Shown here in pieces: positions 25,605 to 34,244 of a stretch of 57,718 nt of DNA. The translations under genes were made by a program, and so were the position numbers. The stretch lies in assembly GCA_047971145.1 (NCBI GenBank), contig JBKDZL010000072.1, forward strand, positions 1-57,718. The letters run 5' to 3'. The stretch comes from JBKDZL01 sp047971145. GTDB taxonomy: Bacteria; Bacillota_I; Bacilli_A; Erysipelotrichales; Erysipelotrichaceae. Within the stretch, counting starts at the first letter, position 1; every line of letters begins with the position of its first letter. The notes under the pieces were generated by a model that was not told where the DNA came from, ran no database searches, and was given only the letters and a program-made list of their open reading frames with translations.

Positions 25605-25633
25605 AAAGATAACCTTTATTTAAGGCTATCTTT
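25605..25633 (-). terminator. Terminator of the tRNA cluster
   Basis: Twelve-pair hairpin AAAGATAGCCTT ... AAGGTTATCTTT on the minus strand, followed by TTATTTTT, about 20 bases after the last tRNA-like gene. Confidence 0.8.
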
Positions 25634-25650
25634 AGTCTATTTCTAGTCAA

Positions 25651-25724
25651 TGGAGCATATGAGGGTAATTGAACCCCAGTATCCAACTTGGAAAGGTCGA
25701 GGTCAACCAATGAACTACATCTGC
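25651..25724 (-). tRNA. Degenerate tRNA-Gly(UCC)-like gene
   Basis: A 74-base tRNA-like sequence with encoded CCA (ends TCCA) and a TTTCCAA anticodon region giving UCC. The order matches tRNA-Gly: GCAGATG acceptor, TAGTTC D-arm, TTCAATT T-loop. Pairing is poor: one acceptor mismatch (G opposite A), a mismatch in the D-stem (GTTC/GACC), an anticodon loop that appears to be eight bases, and mismatches at both ends of the T-stem (TGGGG/ACCCT). It may be a pseudogene or a specialised glycine tRNA. Confidence 0.6.
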
Positions 25725-25729
25725 CTATA

Positions 25730-25806
25730 TGGCGGTCCAGACGGGGATCGAACCCGCGATCTCCTCCGTGACAGGGAGGCATGTTAAACCACTCCACCAC
25801 TGGACC
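25730..25806 (-). tRNA. tRNA-Asp(GUC)
   Basis: A 77-base cloverleaf with encoded CCA: acceptor GGTCCAG/CTGGACC, anticodon stem-loop CCTCC-CTGTCAC-GGAGG with GTC, and T-arm GCGGG-TTCGATC-CCCGT. All stems pair well. Confidence 0.95.
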
Positions 25807-25811
25807 GTTAA

Positions 25812-25902
25812 TGGCGGGGATGAGAAGATTTGAACTTCCGCGCCAGTTTCCCGACCTATACCCTTAGCAGGGGCACCTCTTCAGCCACTTGAGTACATCC
25901 CC
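25812..25902 (-). tRNA. tRNA-Ser(GCU)
   Basis: A 91-base tRNA with a long variable arm and encoded CCA. Acceptor GGGGATG/CATCCCC, anticodon arm CCC-CTGCTAA-GGG with GCT. It is first in a three-gene tRNA cluster. Confidence 0.95.
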
Positions 25903-25919
25903 GTTTGGCTTAAAAAACT

Positions 25920-26350
25920 TGAGTGCTATATAATATTACCATAGAGCTTTAAAAAAAACAATACAAAAAAGTATGAAAGTTTTAATTATTAGATTAAGTG
26001 ATAATTACTATAATATATTATTAAAATAATATATGCTCAATCATAATCTAGAATACATTGAAGTCTTGTAAAAATGATATACTCAACAGCAATAAAGAAA
26101 TCTTACTAAAAATTATTGACAGCCAAAAACAACAAGCAGTAGCACATTAGTATAATAATACAAAGATAAAACAATAAAATTCAGAAACTTGCAATCTGAA
26201 TCACCATTGCAATAAATATCAGAATTAACACAATATAACTTTCAAGCAACAAAAACACAATTACTAAGATTAACAAAAAGAAAATGATTACAAGAAATAA
26301 GATATAACCAAATACTTGTCTTATAATATCTAATAAGCAAGGAGCTACAA
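25920..26350. other. AT-rich region without a recognised gene
   Basis: Several short closed frames only, for example a plus-strand stretch encoding DILNSNKEILLKIID then stops. The minus-strand frame 26181-26363 is hydrophobic but begins with TTG and has no ribosome binding site, so it is not called. Confidence 0.5.
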
Positions 26351-26353
26351 ACC

Positions 26354-26497
26354 ATGTGGTCAATCATTTTATTTATAATTTCAATCGCAAATTTTTTCTA
26401 CTTTAAAAAGAAAAAATATATTATGTTTATTAAAAAATTGACTAGCATTCAGTTTCTTTATATTCATAAAATAACAAAATATACTATCTGTTATTAA
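26354..26497 (+). CDS. Candidate small hydrophobic-basic protein
   Basis: A 47-codon frame starting MWSIILFIISIANFFYFKKKK, i.e. one hydrophobic segment followed by a lysine run. An AAGGAG sits nine bases before the ATG, and a TATAAT lies further upstream. The stop overlaps the end of convergent galK. It resembles the layout of small membrane peptides such as type I toxins, but nothing beyond composition supports that. Confidence 0.3.
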   Translation: MWSIILFIISIANFFYFKKKKYIMFIKKLTSIQFLYIHKITKYTICY

Positions 26498-27768
26498 ATA
26501 ACTTTATAACCACCAACCGGTCTAATCTTTAGCTGATGGCAACTTCCACATCCAAAAACCTCTTCCATGGCTTGTTTATAATCTTGTAGCAAGTTATTTG
26601 GTACAAAAGCTTGAATAGTACCTGCAAAACCTCCACCATGTACTCTACTTGCACCTAAAGTGTTTAAAACCTTATCACTCATTGCTAATGCTAAGGAAAT
26701 ATTTTGCTCTTGAACATTATCGTTAGTATAGACATTTTGCAAATATTTAAATGAGCTATTTCCTGAGGCATTAACTAAGTTTATAAAAGTTTTTATATCG
26801 TTATTTGCCAGAGCTTTAGCTTCTTTTATTGCTCTTTGATTTTCTGCAAAAAAGTGGCAAGCTCGCAAAATTGCTCTATCTCCCATAACTTCTCTAAGCT
26901 TATTAATATTCTGATAAAAATCAAGCTCATCAACTTCTATTAAATATTCCTTATCAAAATAGTTCGCTATTTTTTTCATTTCCAAAGGAATCGCAGCATA
27001 CTCATCTGTTAAATCGGCATGTGATCCCTTAGTATCAACAATACAAAGAGTAAAGCCACTAGTTGTAAAATCATAGTTAACTTTATTAATAACTGGTTTA
27101 CTTTGATCTTTAAAGTCAATATTAATAAAACCTCCTACACTACTTGCCATTTGATCCATCAAACCACAAGGCTTATTAAAGTAAATATTTTCACTATATT
27201 GACTTATTTTGGCAATATCTACTGCATCTACTTTATTATCATTAAATTCACCTGATAGTATCGTCCCAACTAAAACCTCAAAAGCAGCTGATGATGATAA
27301 ACCAGCTCCTTCAATAACTTGAGAGTCCATATGACAATCAAAACCACCTATTTTATAGCCTAATTCCGTAAATCTGAAACACATACCTCTAATTAAAGCT
27401 TCAGAGGTTCCCTCTTCTTCTGGTAATTTAGCTAAAACAGTGGCATCAATTTCATAACTACCAAAGCCCTCAGAAATAATTTTTATTATTTTGTCATTAC
27501 GTTTAGAAACAATTCCTACTAAATCTAAATTTATCGCAGCTGCAAGCACATTACCATGTTGATGATCAGTATGATTTCCACCAATCTCAGTTCGACCAGG
27601 AGCACTATAAATAGCACTAGCACAATAATTAAAGTTTTTCTCAAAATTTTCTAAAAGTTTTTGATATCGTTTTTTCTGTTCAACTATTAAATTTTCATCT
27701 TGATAAAGTTTTAAAAAAACTTTATCATATTTAGTCCCATTGATTTCTTTAATTATCATTTTACTCAT
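26494..27768 (-). CDS. galK: Galactokinase
   Basis: Phosphorylates galactose to galactose 1-phosphate in the Leloir pathway. A 424-residue GHMP kinase with the signature APGRTEIGGNHTDHQHG near residue 60, the phosphate-binding loop EGAGLSSSAAFEV near residue 155 and the C-terminal motif ASRVHGGGFAGT. An AGGAG site lies inside the relic of a beta-galactosidase gene that ends two bases upstream. No galT or galE is in the window, so the pathway must be completed elsewhere or is incomplete. Confidence 0.96.
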   Translation of the reverse strand: MSKMIIKEINGTKYDKVFLKLYQDENLIVEQKKRYQKLLENFEKNFNYCASAIYSAPGRTEIGGNHTDHQHGNVLAAAINLDLVGIVSKRNDKIIKIISEGFGSYEIDATVLAKLPEEEGTSEALIRGMCFRFTELGYKIGGFDCHMDSQVIEGAGLSSSAAFEVLVGTILSGEFNDNKVDAVDIAKISQYSENIYFNKPCGLMDQMASSVGGFINIDFKDQSKPVINKVNYDFTTSGFTLCIVDTKGSHADLTDEYAAIPLEMKKIANYFDKEYLIEVDELDFYQNINKLREVMGDRAILRACHFFAENQRAIKEAKALANNDIKTFINLVNASGNSSFKYLQNVYTNDNVQEQNISLALAMSDKVLNTLGASRVHGGGFAGTIQAFVPNNLLQDYKQAMEEVFGCGSCHQLKIRPVGGYKVI

Positions 27769-27770
27769 AT

Positions 27771-27903
27771 CTATTCTCCTATTGATTTAATAATAAAACT
27801 AAGCTTAATATCTTGATTTACCAGTATTTTGTGCTGATTTAAAACCAGAGCCCCCCAACTATTATCGCCACCAACACCATCTGCTTTGCCATAATCGTAA
27901 CAT
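27771..27903 (-). pseudogene. Relic of a GH2 beta-galactosidase, C-terminal end
   Basis: A frame of about 43 codons ends at TAG (27771-27773) and encodes YDYGKADGVGGDNSWGALV. The VGGDNSWG motif is the conserved end of LacZ-type beta-galactosidase small domains, followed by strands like the family C-terminus (HKILVNQDIKLSFIIK). No coding continues upstream. It would have been the gene directly before galK. Confidence 0.6.
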
Positions 27904-28007
27904 AACTAAAGTATTGATTAAGCAAATATTCTTAATGAAGAGTACACTCTAATTAATAGTAGAGTAAGGTGCGTGTATATACGTTTAATTATAGCATAAC
28001 TAATCGC
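27904..28007. other. Non-coding gap between two galactosidase relics
   Basis: AT-rich, no open frame or clear promoter recognised. Confidence 0.4.
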
Positions 28008-28310
28008 AAACGAAAAAGCGGTAATTAGTAATGTAATCAAGGAAGATGTAATGCTTAAAATCATTATCAGTAATTGTATGAATGTACCAGATAATAATTA
28101 TGAAATGATGATTTTTACTGGTGCATGGTATCGTAAGTGACATGTCAATAAAGCAAAACTTCACTATGGTATTCAATAACTTCGCAGTAATTCTAGCCTC
28201 AATTTAACCCCTCCTTCACTCTTAAAAGAGAACATTGTGATGAGGCAGCAGGAGAACTTCAAGAATATACTGAACATATTGGTGATTTTAAGACCAGAAT
28301 ATTTATTTTA
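28008..28310 (+). pseudogene. Relic of a GH36 alpha-galactosidase, N-terminal domain part
   Basis: Plus-strand pieces in shifting frames resemble the N-terminal beta-domain of GH36 alpha-galactosidases: NYEMMIFTGAWYRK then a stop, HVNKAKLHYGIQ then a stop, and KREHCDEAAGE followed by HIGDFK. The family consensus is roughly NYEMxxxSGAWxRERH, L..GIQ..S..G.SS and ....GE....LIYSGNF. Stops and frame changes show that it is dead, and the catalytic barrel is absent. Confidence 0.5.
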
Positions 28311-29544
28311 AATAGTACTTTTTATATTTATTAAAATCGGATTTTTTACAATTAGTTTTAATAATCGTTCCCAATTCTGTCTGTTTAATGACTTCAACTA
28401 AGCCATGTTGTTTAAAGTAGCTAATAATATTACTTTTATCATAAGGAATCAAAAATTGGACATCTAAATAATCAGTAAATAGCTTGTTTTCAATCAACTC
28501 TAATAACTCACTCATATTCCAACCAGTTAAAGATGATACATAACATGCTTTACTATCAATAACACTATCACCTAACAAATCACTCTTATTATTTACCACA
28601 ATAATTGGAGTATCAGAAACCCCAAGATAAGCGAGAGTTTCATTGGTAACTTCTATGTGTTGCTGATGATTTTCATTAGCAACATCGACAATATGCAAGA
28701 TTAAATCAGCTTCCACTACTTCCTCTAGTGTTGATCTAAAAGCTTTAATTAATTCATGAGGTAATTTGTTAATAAATCCTACTGTATCAATTAGTAAAAA
28801 CTCTCTATTATTAGCTAAGCCAATTCTTCTAACTGTCGTATCTAAAGTCGCAAACAACATATCTTTGGCCAAAACTGATTTATCGTTTTCTTCTTTGCTA
28901 TTTTCTAAAAAATAATTCATAATACTACTTTTTCCCGCATTAGTATAGCCAACTAAAGCCACTAATGGTAGTTGACTTTTATGACGTTTTTTCCTTTGAA
29001 CTGCTCTTTTGGCAACTACTTTTTCTAAATCTTTATTTAAAAGATGAATTTGTTTTTCTAGCTTTCTTCTATCTAATGATAATTGGGTCTCACCTGCTCC
29101 CCGATTTATACTGCCACCACCTTGTTGTTTATCACTATTAGTATTTAAGCCAATGAGCCTTGGCATTAAATACTTTATTCTGGCTATCTCTACTTGGAGT
29201 TTAGCTTCTTGAGTCTTAGCTCTAGTTTTAAAAATTTGTAGAATTAAAGTAGTTCTATCTAAAATTTCGACATCAATTATTTTTGCTAAATTCCTTAATT
29301 GAGTAGGTGACAATTCATTATCAAAAATAACGCAATCAGCATTATTAATTTCTATTGCTCTAGCAATTTCCTCAACTTTACCACTACCTAAATAATACTT
29401 GGCATTGATCTCATTGACATTTTGCACTACCTCAGCAATAACATCAATTTCACAAGCAAGAGCTAAATTTTTAAGTTCTGCCAATAACTCTTCAAAATCA
29501 TTTTGCTTATTTATATTGACTCCGACCACAATTGCTTTATTCAT
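28303..29544 (-). CDS. hflX: GTPase HflX
   Basis: Ribosome-splitting GTPase of 413 residues. The N-terminal HflX domain (ANVIFDNELSPTQLRNL-like segment CVIFDNELSPTQLRNLAK and GGGSINRGAGETQLSLDRR) precedes the G domain with G1 GYTNAGKSS near residue 200, G3 DTVGF and G4 NKSD. No Shine-Dalgarno sequence: an extended -10 (TGCTAAAAT) sits exactly six bases before the ATG. Confidence 0.95.
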   Translation of the reverse strand: MNKAIVVGVNINKQNDFEELLAELKNLALACEIDVIAEVVQNVNEINAKYYLGSGKVEEIARAIEINNADCVIFDNELSPTQLRNLAKIIDVEILDRTTLILQIFKTRAKTQEAKLQVEIARIKYLMPRLIGLNTNSDKQQGGGSINRGAGETQLSLDRRKLEKQIHLLNKDLEKVVAKRAVQRKKRHKSQLPLVALVGYTNAGKSSIMNYFLENSKEENDKSVLAKDMLFATLDTTVRRIGLANNREFLLIDTVGFINKLPHELIKAFRSTLEEVVEADLILHIVDVANENHQQHIEVTNETLAYLGVSDTPIIVVNNKSDLLGDSVIDSKACYVSSLTGWNMSELLELIENKLFTDYLDVQFLIPYDKSNIISYFKQHGLVEVIKQTELGTIIKTNCKKSDFNKYKKYYLK

Positions 29545-29559
29545 ATAGTAATTTTAGCA
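29545..29559 (-). promoter_or_regulatory. Extended -10 promoter six bases before the hflX ATG
   Basis: Minus strand TGCTAAAAT (29551-29559), six bases (29545-29550), then ATG. Same geometry as at rsmC, the phosphodiesterase gene and the thioredoxin-like gene. Confidence 0.65.
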
Positions 29560-29584
29560 TAAATCACTAATAATTAAACAACTA

Positions 29585-30526
29585 TTATTTGTTCTGGTAC
29601 GCTTCAATAATTTTTTGGACAATAGGGTTTCTAACAACATCAACCGCTTGCAATCTAACTATTTTAATTTCTTCAATTGATTTTAAAACTTTAATACTTT
29701 CAACTAAACCCGAAGTAATATTTCTTGGTAAGTCTATTTGGCTAATATCACCATTTATTACCATTTTAGAGTTAAAACCTAGTCGAGTTAAAAACATTTT
29801 CATTTGAGCACCAGTAGTGTTTTGGGCTTCATCTAAAATAACAAAACTATTTTCTAAAGTTCTACCACGCATAAAGGCTAATGGAGCAATTTCAATAATA
29901 TTACTTTGTAAATATTTTTCCACTTTACTAGCACCAAGAATGTCATTTAAAGCATCATATAAAGGTCTTAGATAAGGATCAACCTTTTCTTTTAAATCAC
30001 CGGGTAAAAAGCCTAAACTCTCACCCGCTTCCACTGCTGGTCTAGTTAAAATTATTTTTTTGATTTCTTCTTTTTTCAATAAAGAAACAGCATAAGCAAC
30101 TGCTAAATAAGTCTTACCAGTTCCTGCAGGGCCTATAGAGAAAACCACATCATTATTAATCATCGCATTAAAAAATATTTTTTGATTATTGGTTTTAGGA
30201 TAGATCATTTTACCTAGATAAGTAGAAACTATAGGCTTTTTATATAAATCATCTAAAGTTACCTTTTGGTTATTTAAAGCTAGTTGGCATAAATAAATTA
30301 CTTCTCTGATATTAAATTCATGTTGATTAATAATGCATTTGTTAATGGCGAGTATTACTTCTTTAGCTTTTTCACTATTTTCATTTTCTATTAAGATATT
30401 CTCACTATTGATAATAAAACTTACTTGTAACTGCCCTTCAATTGTTTTAATATTTTCATCATTATTCCCACAAATAAGAGGTAAACTATTGTTACTTAAT
30501 TCATCTAAATTTATTTTTGTTATCAT
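29585..30526 (-). CDS. phoH: PhoH-like ATPase
   Basis: A 313-residue PhoH family P-loop ATPase thought to act in RNA metabolism. Walker A GPAGTGKTYLAVA near residue 130 and Walker B FVILDEAQNT near residue 230 are intact, with RPAVEAGESLGFLPGDL between them. Found near rpsU as in many Firmicutes. The ATG is preceded by TATCAT at a six-base distance and by no ribosome binding site. Confidence 0.94.
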   Translation of the reverse strand: MITKINLDELSNNSLPLICGNNDENIKTIEGQLQVSFIINSENILIENENSEKAKEVILAINKCIINQHEFNIREVIYLCQLALNNQKVTLDDLYKKPIVSTYLGKMIYPKTNNQKIFFNAMINNDVVFSIGPAGTGKTYLAVAYAVSLLKKEEIKKIILTRPAVEAGESLGFLPGDLKEKVDPYLRPLYDALNDILGASKVEKYLQSNIIEIAPLAFMRGRTLENSFVILDEAQNTTGAQMKMFLTRLGFNSKMVINGDISQIDLPRNITSGLVESIKVLKSIEEIKIVRLQAVDVVRNPIVQKIIEAYQNK

Positions 30527-30577
30527 AATAATATGATAACTCTAACTTAATTAAACCGCAACCAAAAGATACCCATA

Positions 30578-30606
30578 ATAAAAAACAAACACCGAAATGT
30601 TTGTTC
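30578..30606 (-). terminator. Terminator of rpsU
   Basis: Minus strand hairpin AACAAACA ... TGTTTGTT followed by T residues, directly after the rpsU stop. Confidence 0.85.
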
Positions 30607-30614
30607 AATATAAT

Positions 30615-30806
30615 TTATCTACCTTTTTTTCTTTTTGCTTTTCTTGCAGCTTCAGATTTTAATTTACGTGCAACACCAGGTTTTACATAATATTCTCTCT
30701 TCTTTGCTTCAGCAAGGGTACCACTACGAGATACTTGGCGCTTAAAACGTCTTAAAGCATCATCCAATCCTTCATTTTCCCTAAGAATAACTTTTGGCAA
30801 TTTCAC
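30615..30806 (-). CDS. rpsU: 30S ribosomal protein S21
   Basis: A 63-residue basic protein: NEGLDDALRRFKRQVSRSGTL then KKREYYVKPGVARKLKSEAAR. It has its own promoter and terminator and an AAGGAGGGG site. Confidence 0.96.
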   Translation of the reverse strand: MKLPKVILRENEGLDDALRRFKRQVSRSGTLAEAKKREYYVKPGVARKLKSEAARKAKRKKGR

Positions 30807-30831
30807 CCCTCCTTCCAGCTTCTGCTTTATT

Positions 30832-30860
30832 ATTATATTATTTTATACTCAGCAATGCAA
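30832..30860 (-). promoter_or_regulatory. Promoter of rpsU
   Basis: Minus strand TTGCAT (30855-30860), 17-base spacer, TATAAT (30832-30837). Same -35 as the S10 operon promoter. Confidence 0.7.
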
Positions 30861-30874
30861 TAGTTATTATTGAA

Positions 30875-31537
30875 TTAATACTCTTGATCAGAGTTGTTTC
30901 CACCCATTAAAGCAACCCCTCTACTAGTGCCAATACGATCAGCACCAGCCTCAATCATTGCTTTAAGATCTGATACTGTTTTAACACCACCTGCAGCTTT
31001 GATTTTAATTTTACCTTTAGTTACAGCTTTCATTAAAATCACATCACCAACTGTAGCACCACCTAAAGAATAACCAGTAGATGTTTTAACAAAATCTGCA
31101 CCAGCATCAACAACAGCCTTAGTAGCCAATTGCTTCTCTGAATCATTCAATAAACAAGTTTCAATGATGACTTTTAAAATAATATCTCCACAAGCTTCCT
31201 TGACCATTTTGATATCATTAACTAAAGCTTCATACTTGCCATCTTTAAGATATGCAATATTGATAACCATATCTATCTCATTAACACCCTTAGCAACAGC
31301 ACATCTAGCTTCTGCTGCTTTTGCCTCACTTAAGTTTGCACCTAAAGGAAAGCCTATTACACAACAAACACTAGTATCACTTCCTTTAAGACAAGCTAGA
31401 CAATACTCTATCCAACAACTATTAACACAAACAGCTTTAAAATTATAATCTTTGGCTTGCTGACAGAGCTGTTTAATTTCCTCTTCAGTCGCATCAGCCT
31501 TTAGTAAAGTATGATCAATATATCTATTTAATTCCAT
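30875..31537 (-). CDS. deoC: Deoxyribose-phosphate aldolase
   Basis: Cleaves deoxyribose 5-phosphate to acetaldehyde and glyceraldehyde 3-phosphate. A 220-residue TIM barrel with IDHTLLKADATEEEI at the start, the Schiff-base lysine in FVKTSTGYSLGGAT and the second conserved Lys in IKIKAAGGVK. It closes the long thyA-to-deoC gene run. Together with pdp in the same run it would feed deoxynucleoside sugars into glycolysis. Confidence 0.96.
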   Translation of the reverse strand: MELNRYIDHTLLKADATEEEIKQLCQQAKDYNFKAVCVNSCWIEYCLACLKGSDTSVCCVIGFPLGANLSEAKAAEARCAVAKGVNEIDMVINIAYLKDGKYEALVNDIKMVKEACGDIILKVIIETCLLNDSEKQLATKAVVDAGADFVKTSTGYSLGGATVGDVILMKAVTKGKIKIKAAGGVKTVSDLKAMIEAGADRIGTSRGVALMGGNNSDQEY

Positions 31538-31539
31538 AA

Positions 31540-32973
31540 TTATCTCCTATCTAACATTAATTTCGCAACCTTAGCATCACCAGGATAAAAGCTATCTTTC
31601 TTTCCTAAACCTCTATCCATAAAGGCTTCTTCGCCTTTTCCTAATATTACCACTATATCATCATTATAGGCAATATTAATCGCCTGTTCGATAGCCATAC
31701 TGCGATTTTCAATAAAATAATAAGTAGTATCACTAATACCCTCACTAATATTATTCGCAATGGTTTTAGGTAATTCATTACGAGGATCTTCTTCAGTTAA
31801 AATAATCACATCACAGTATTTATCAGCTACCTCACCAAGAACTTTACGATTTTTAGCATCTCTTTTACCTGCTGAGCCAAAAACAGCAATTAAGCGATCT
31901 TCAGTATTTTTATTTATCTCCTTTAAAGAAGATAGAACATAATCAAAACGCTCACCAGAGAAAGCTTGATCAACAAAAACCAAAAACTGTTGACTACCAA
32001 TTTTTTCCATTCGTCCTGGAATTGTTGGTAATTTTTTAATGTTTTCTAAAATCACTTCTATTTCTATATTTAAACTATGTGCCACTGCAATAACAGCTAA
32101 TAAATGATAAACATTAGTTTTGCCATAACTATCACTATCAACAAAATATCGATGATCATCATTAATAAAAGAAAACAATAAACCCTCACGTCGATATACA
32201 AGATTATCAGCCTTCAACTCACTACTATTTTCAATGCTATAGCTTAAAACATCAACACTCTTATTTTGATATAAACGAGATCCAGTTTCATCATCAATAT
32301 TAATGATTGCCAAAGCATCATTAGGCATATTATTTAATAATTTCTGATAAATGCTTAACTTATCATTAGAGACATGTAGTAAAATATTATCTTTATTAAC
32401 ATCTAAATTAGTGAAAATTAAGCGATGGCACTTGATAAAATCTAATTTCTCTAGAGCTAAATTTTCTGCCGAAAGCTCAATAACACAATATTCAACTCCA
32501 CTTTTAACCATATTGACTAAATGTTCAGCTAATTCCACAGCTTCAAACTTATAATCCTTAATTACTTTACCATTGTAGCCGACCCCATACTGACCAATAT
32601 AGCCACACTTATATTTAGTGTTCAAAACATTTGACAACCACATAGTAATATTGCTCTTACCATAGCTACCTGTAACGCCAATTAATTTAATATCATTTAA
32701 CTCTTGATAATAAGCTTCAATAGTAATATGTAAAGTTTTTAAAACATCAGTAACTTTTAAATATAAAATATCCTCTTGATAATGGGCTAGCTCTAAAGAA
32801 TGTACGATACAAATAGCTCCATTACTAATTGCCTCATCAATAAATTCATGGCCATCATATTTTAATCCCGACAAACAAAAATAGATTGCATCAGCAATTT
32901 TGTTTTTGGAATAGGTCATTATTCCTTTAAAATCTAGTTCACTCTCAACATTAAAAATTTCTGTTATCTTCAT
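31540..32973 (-). CDS. MurE-like Mur ligase with several altered conserved motifs
   Basis: A 477-residue three-domain Mur ligase closest to the UDP-MurNAc-tripeptide synthetase group: N-terminal substrate domain, ATPase with GSYGKS (102-107), and a C-terminal domain with FGSAGKRDAKNRKVLGE and TEEDPRNELP (the DNPR-type site). Several usual motifs are changed: GTNGKTT to GSYGKSN, EVSSH to ELSAE, the DHLDYH region to NKDNILLH, DYAHTPD to DQAFSGE, and GKGHE to GKGEE. The P-loop lysine remains. It may be a divergent MurE, a paralog with another substrate, or inactive. It overlaps mtaB by four bases. Confidence 0.75.
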   Translation of the reverse strand: MKITEIFNVESELDFKGIMTYSKNKIADAIYFCLSGLKYDGHEFIDEAISNGAICIVHSLELAHYQEDILYLKVTDVLKTLHITIEAYYQELNDIKLIGVTGSYGKSNITMWLSNVLNTKYKCGYIGQYGVGYNGKVIKDYKFEAVELAEHLVNMVKSGVEYCVIELSAENLALEKLDFIKCHRLIFTNLDVNKDNILLHVSNDKLSIYQKLLNNMPNDALAIINIDDETGSRLYQNKSVDVLSYSIENSSELKADNLVYRREGLLFSFINDDHRYFVDSDSYGKTNVYHLLAVIAVAHSLNIEIEVILENIKKLPTIPGRMEKIGSQQFLVFVDQAFSGERFDYVLSSLKEINKNTEDRLIAVFGSAGKRDAKNRKVLGEVADKYCDVIILTEEDPRNELPKTIANNISEGISDTTYYFIENRSMAIEQAINIAYNDDIVVILGKGEEAFMDRGLGKKDSFYPGDAKVAKLMLDRR

Positions 32974-34244
32974 ACTCTCACCTGCAAGATATTATCTATT
33001 ATATCGTAAACCTCAGCACTTAGTATAGTATTTTGCGGATAATCTCCCATTACATTGGCAGGAAGATATTCCATAGTATGACCAAAACTAAATCCATCTT
33101 GATTTTTTTCAACTATGATTTCCACTTTTTTATTTAAAAATTTTTGTAAATATTTATTTAATTGTACATCGGAGTATGCTATTAGTGTTTTTACTCTTTG
33201 CTTTTTTTCGCTAGCTGTATTTTTACTAATAAGCTGTTCAGCCTTAGTAAAAGAGCGAGCCGAATAAGGAAAAACATGTAAAAAAGAAAAATCACACTCT
33301 TGAATATTACGTAATGACTCTTGCCACAATTCTTCGCTTTCACTAGGGAAGCCTACAATAATATCACTAGAAATATTAAAATCAACTAACTCTGATCTAA
33401 GATAATTAAGATTATCTAAAAAAGCTTTAAAAGTATAAGGTCGATTCATTATTCGTAAAATTTCATTTGAGCCTGATTGCAAAGGTATATGTAGATTTTT
33501 ACCTATTTTAGGATTATCCTTAATAAAGGCAATCAATTCTTTATCTAATTCAGTTATTTCAATAGAAGAAATTCTGATTCTTTTGAGTTTATCAATTTTG
33601 CATAATTCTTTTAATAATGTTAAAAGATTAGTGCCAATATCTAAGCCATAACGACCACTGTGAATGCCGGCCAAAACAATTTCTAAATGGTTGTCTGCTA
33701 GTATTCTTGCCTGATCAATTGCGCTAGTCAATGGTAGGGAGCGCTCTTTTCCTCGAGCAATTGGAATAATACAATAAGAACAAAACTGATTACAACCATC
33801 TTGAATTTTTAAATATGCTCTGGTCTGATTAAATTTTTCAATCGTTAAATCTTCAAAAACACTAACTTTATTATTGATAATTATTGGTTCTTTTATTTCT
33901 TTATGATAATTCTCATCTATTAAATTAACCAATTCTTTTTTACCCACTGAGCCAACCAACAAATCAATACCATCTAATAGTTTTACTTCCTCTAAATAAC
34001 TTTGAACATAACAGCCAACTACACAAATAAAAGCTAAGGGATTAAGACGCTTAGCCCTTGCAATCATTTTTCTACTCTTAGAGCTGGCAACATTAGTTAC
34101 TGAGCAAGTATTGATGATATAAACATCAGCTATCATATTAAATTCAACTTGTTGATAACCTTTTTTAATTAAACTCTCAGTATAACTAGCCGACTCAAAG
34201 CCATTAACTTTACAACCTAAAGTCATAATCGCAAAACTAGGCAT
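32970..34244 (-). CDS. mtaB: tRNA (t6A37) methylthiotransferase MtaB
   Basis: Radical SAM enzyme that adds a methylthio group to t6A37 in tRNA. The UPF0004 domain has TLGCKVNGFES near residue 8 and INTCSVTN, the radical SAM cluster is QDGCNQFCSYCIIP, and a TRAM domain forms the C-terminus. The start at 34244 is chosen for its GAGG site; an ATG four codons earlier lacks one. It overlaps rsmE slightly. Confidence 0.93.
   Translation of the reverse strand: MPSFAIMTLGCKVNGFESASYTESLIKKGYQQVEFNMIADVYIINTCSVTNVASSKSRKMIARAKRLNPLAFICVVGCYVQSYLEEVKLLDGIDLLVGSVGKKELVNLIDENYHKEIKEPIIINNKVSVFEDLTIEKFNQTRAYLKIQDGCNQFCSYCIIPIARGKERSLPLTSAIDQARILADNHLEIVLAGIHSGRYGLDIGTNLLTLLKELCKIDKLKRIRISSIEITELDKELIAFIKDNPKIGKNLHIPLQSGSNEILRIMNRPYTFKAFLDNLNYLRSELVDFNISSDIIVGFPSESEELWQESLRNIQECDFSFLHVFPYSARSFTKAEQLISKNTASEKKQRVKTLIAYSDVQLNKYLQKFLNKKVEIIVEKNQDGFSFGHTMEYLPANVMGDYPQNTILSAEVYDIIDNILQVRV

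Noticed and set aside
26181..26363. Hydrophobic 60-codon minus-strand frame
   Set aside because: Starts with TTG, lacks a Shine-Dalgarno site and is pure Ile/Leu/Val from AT-rich DNA.
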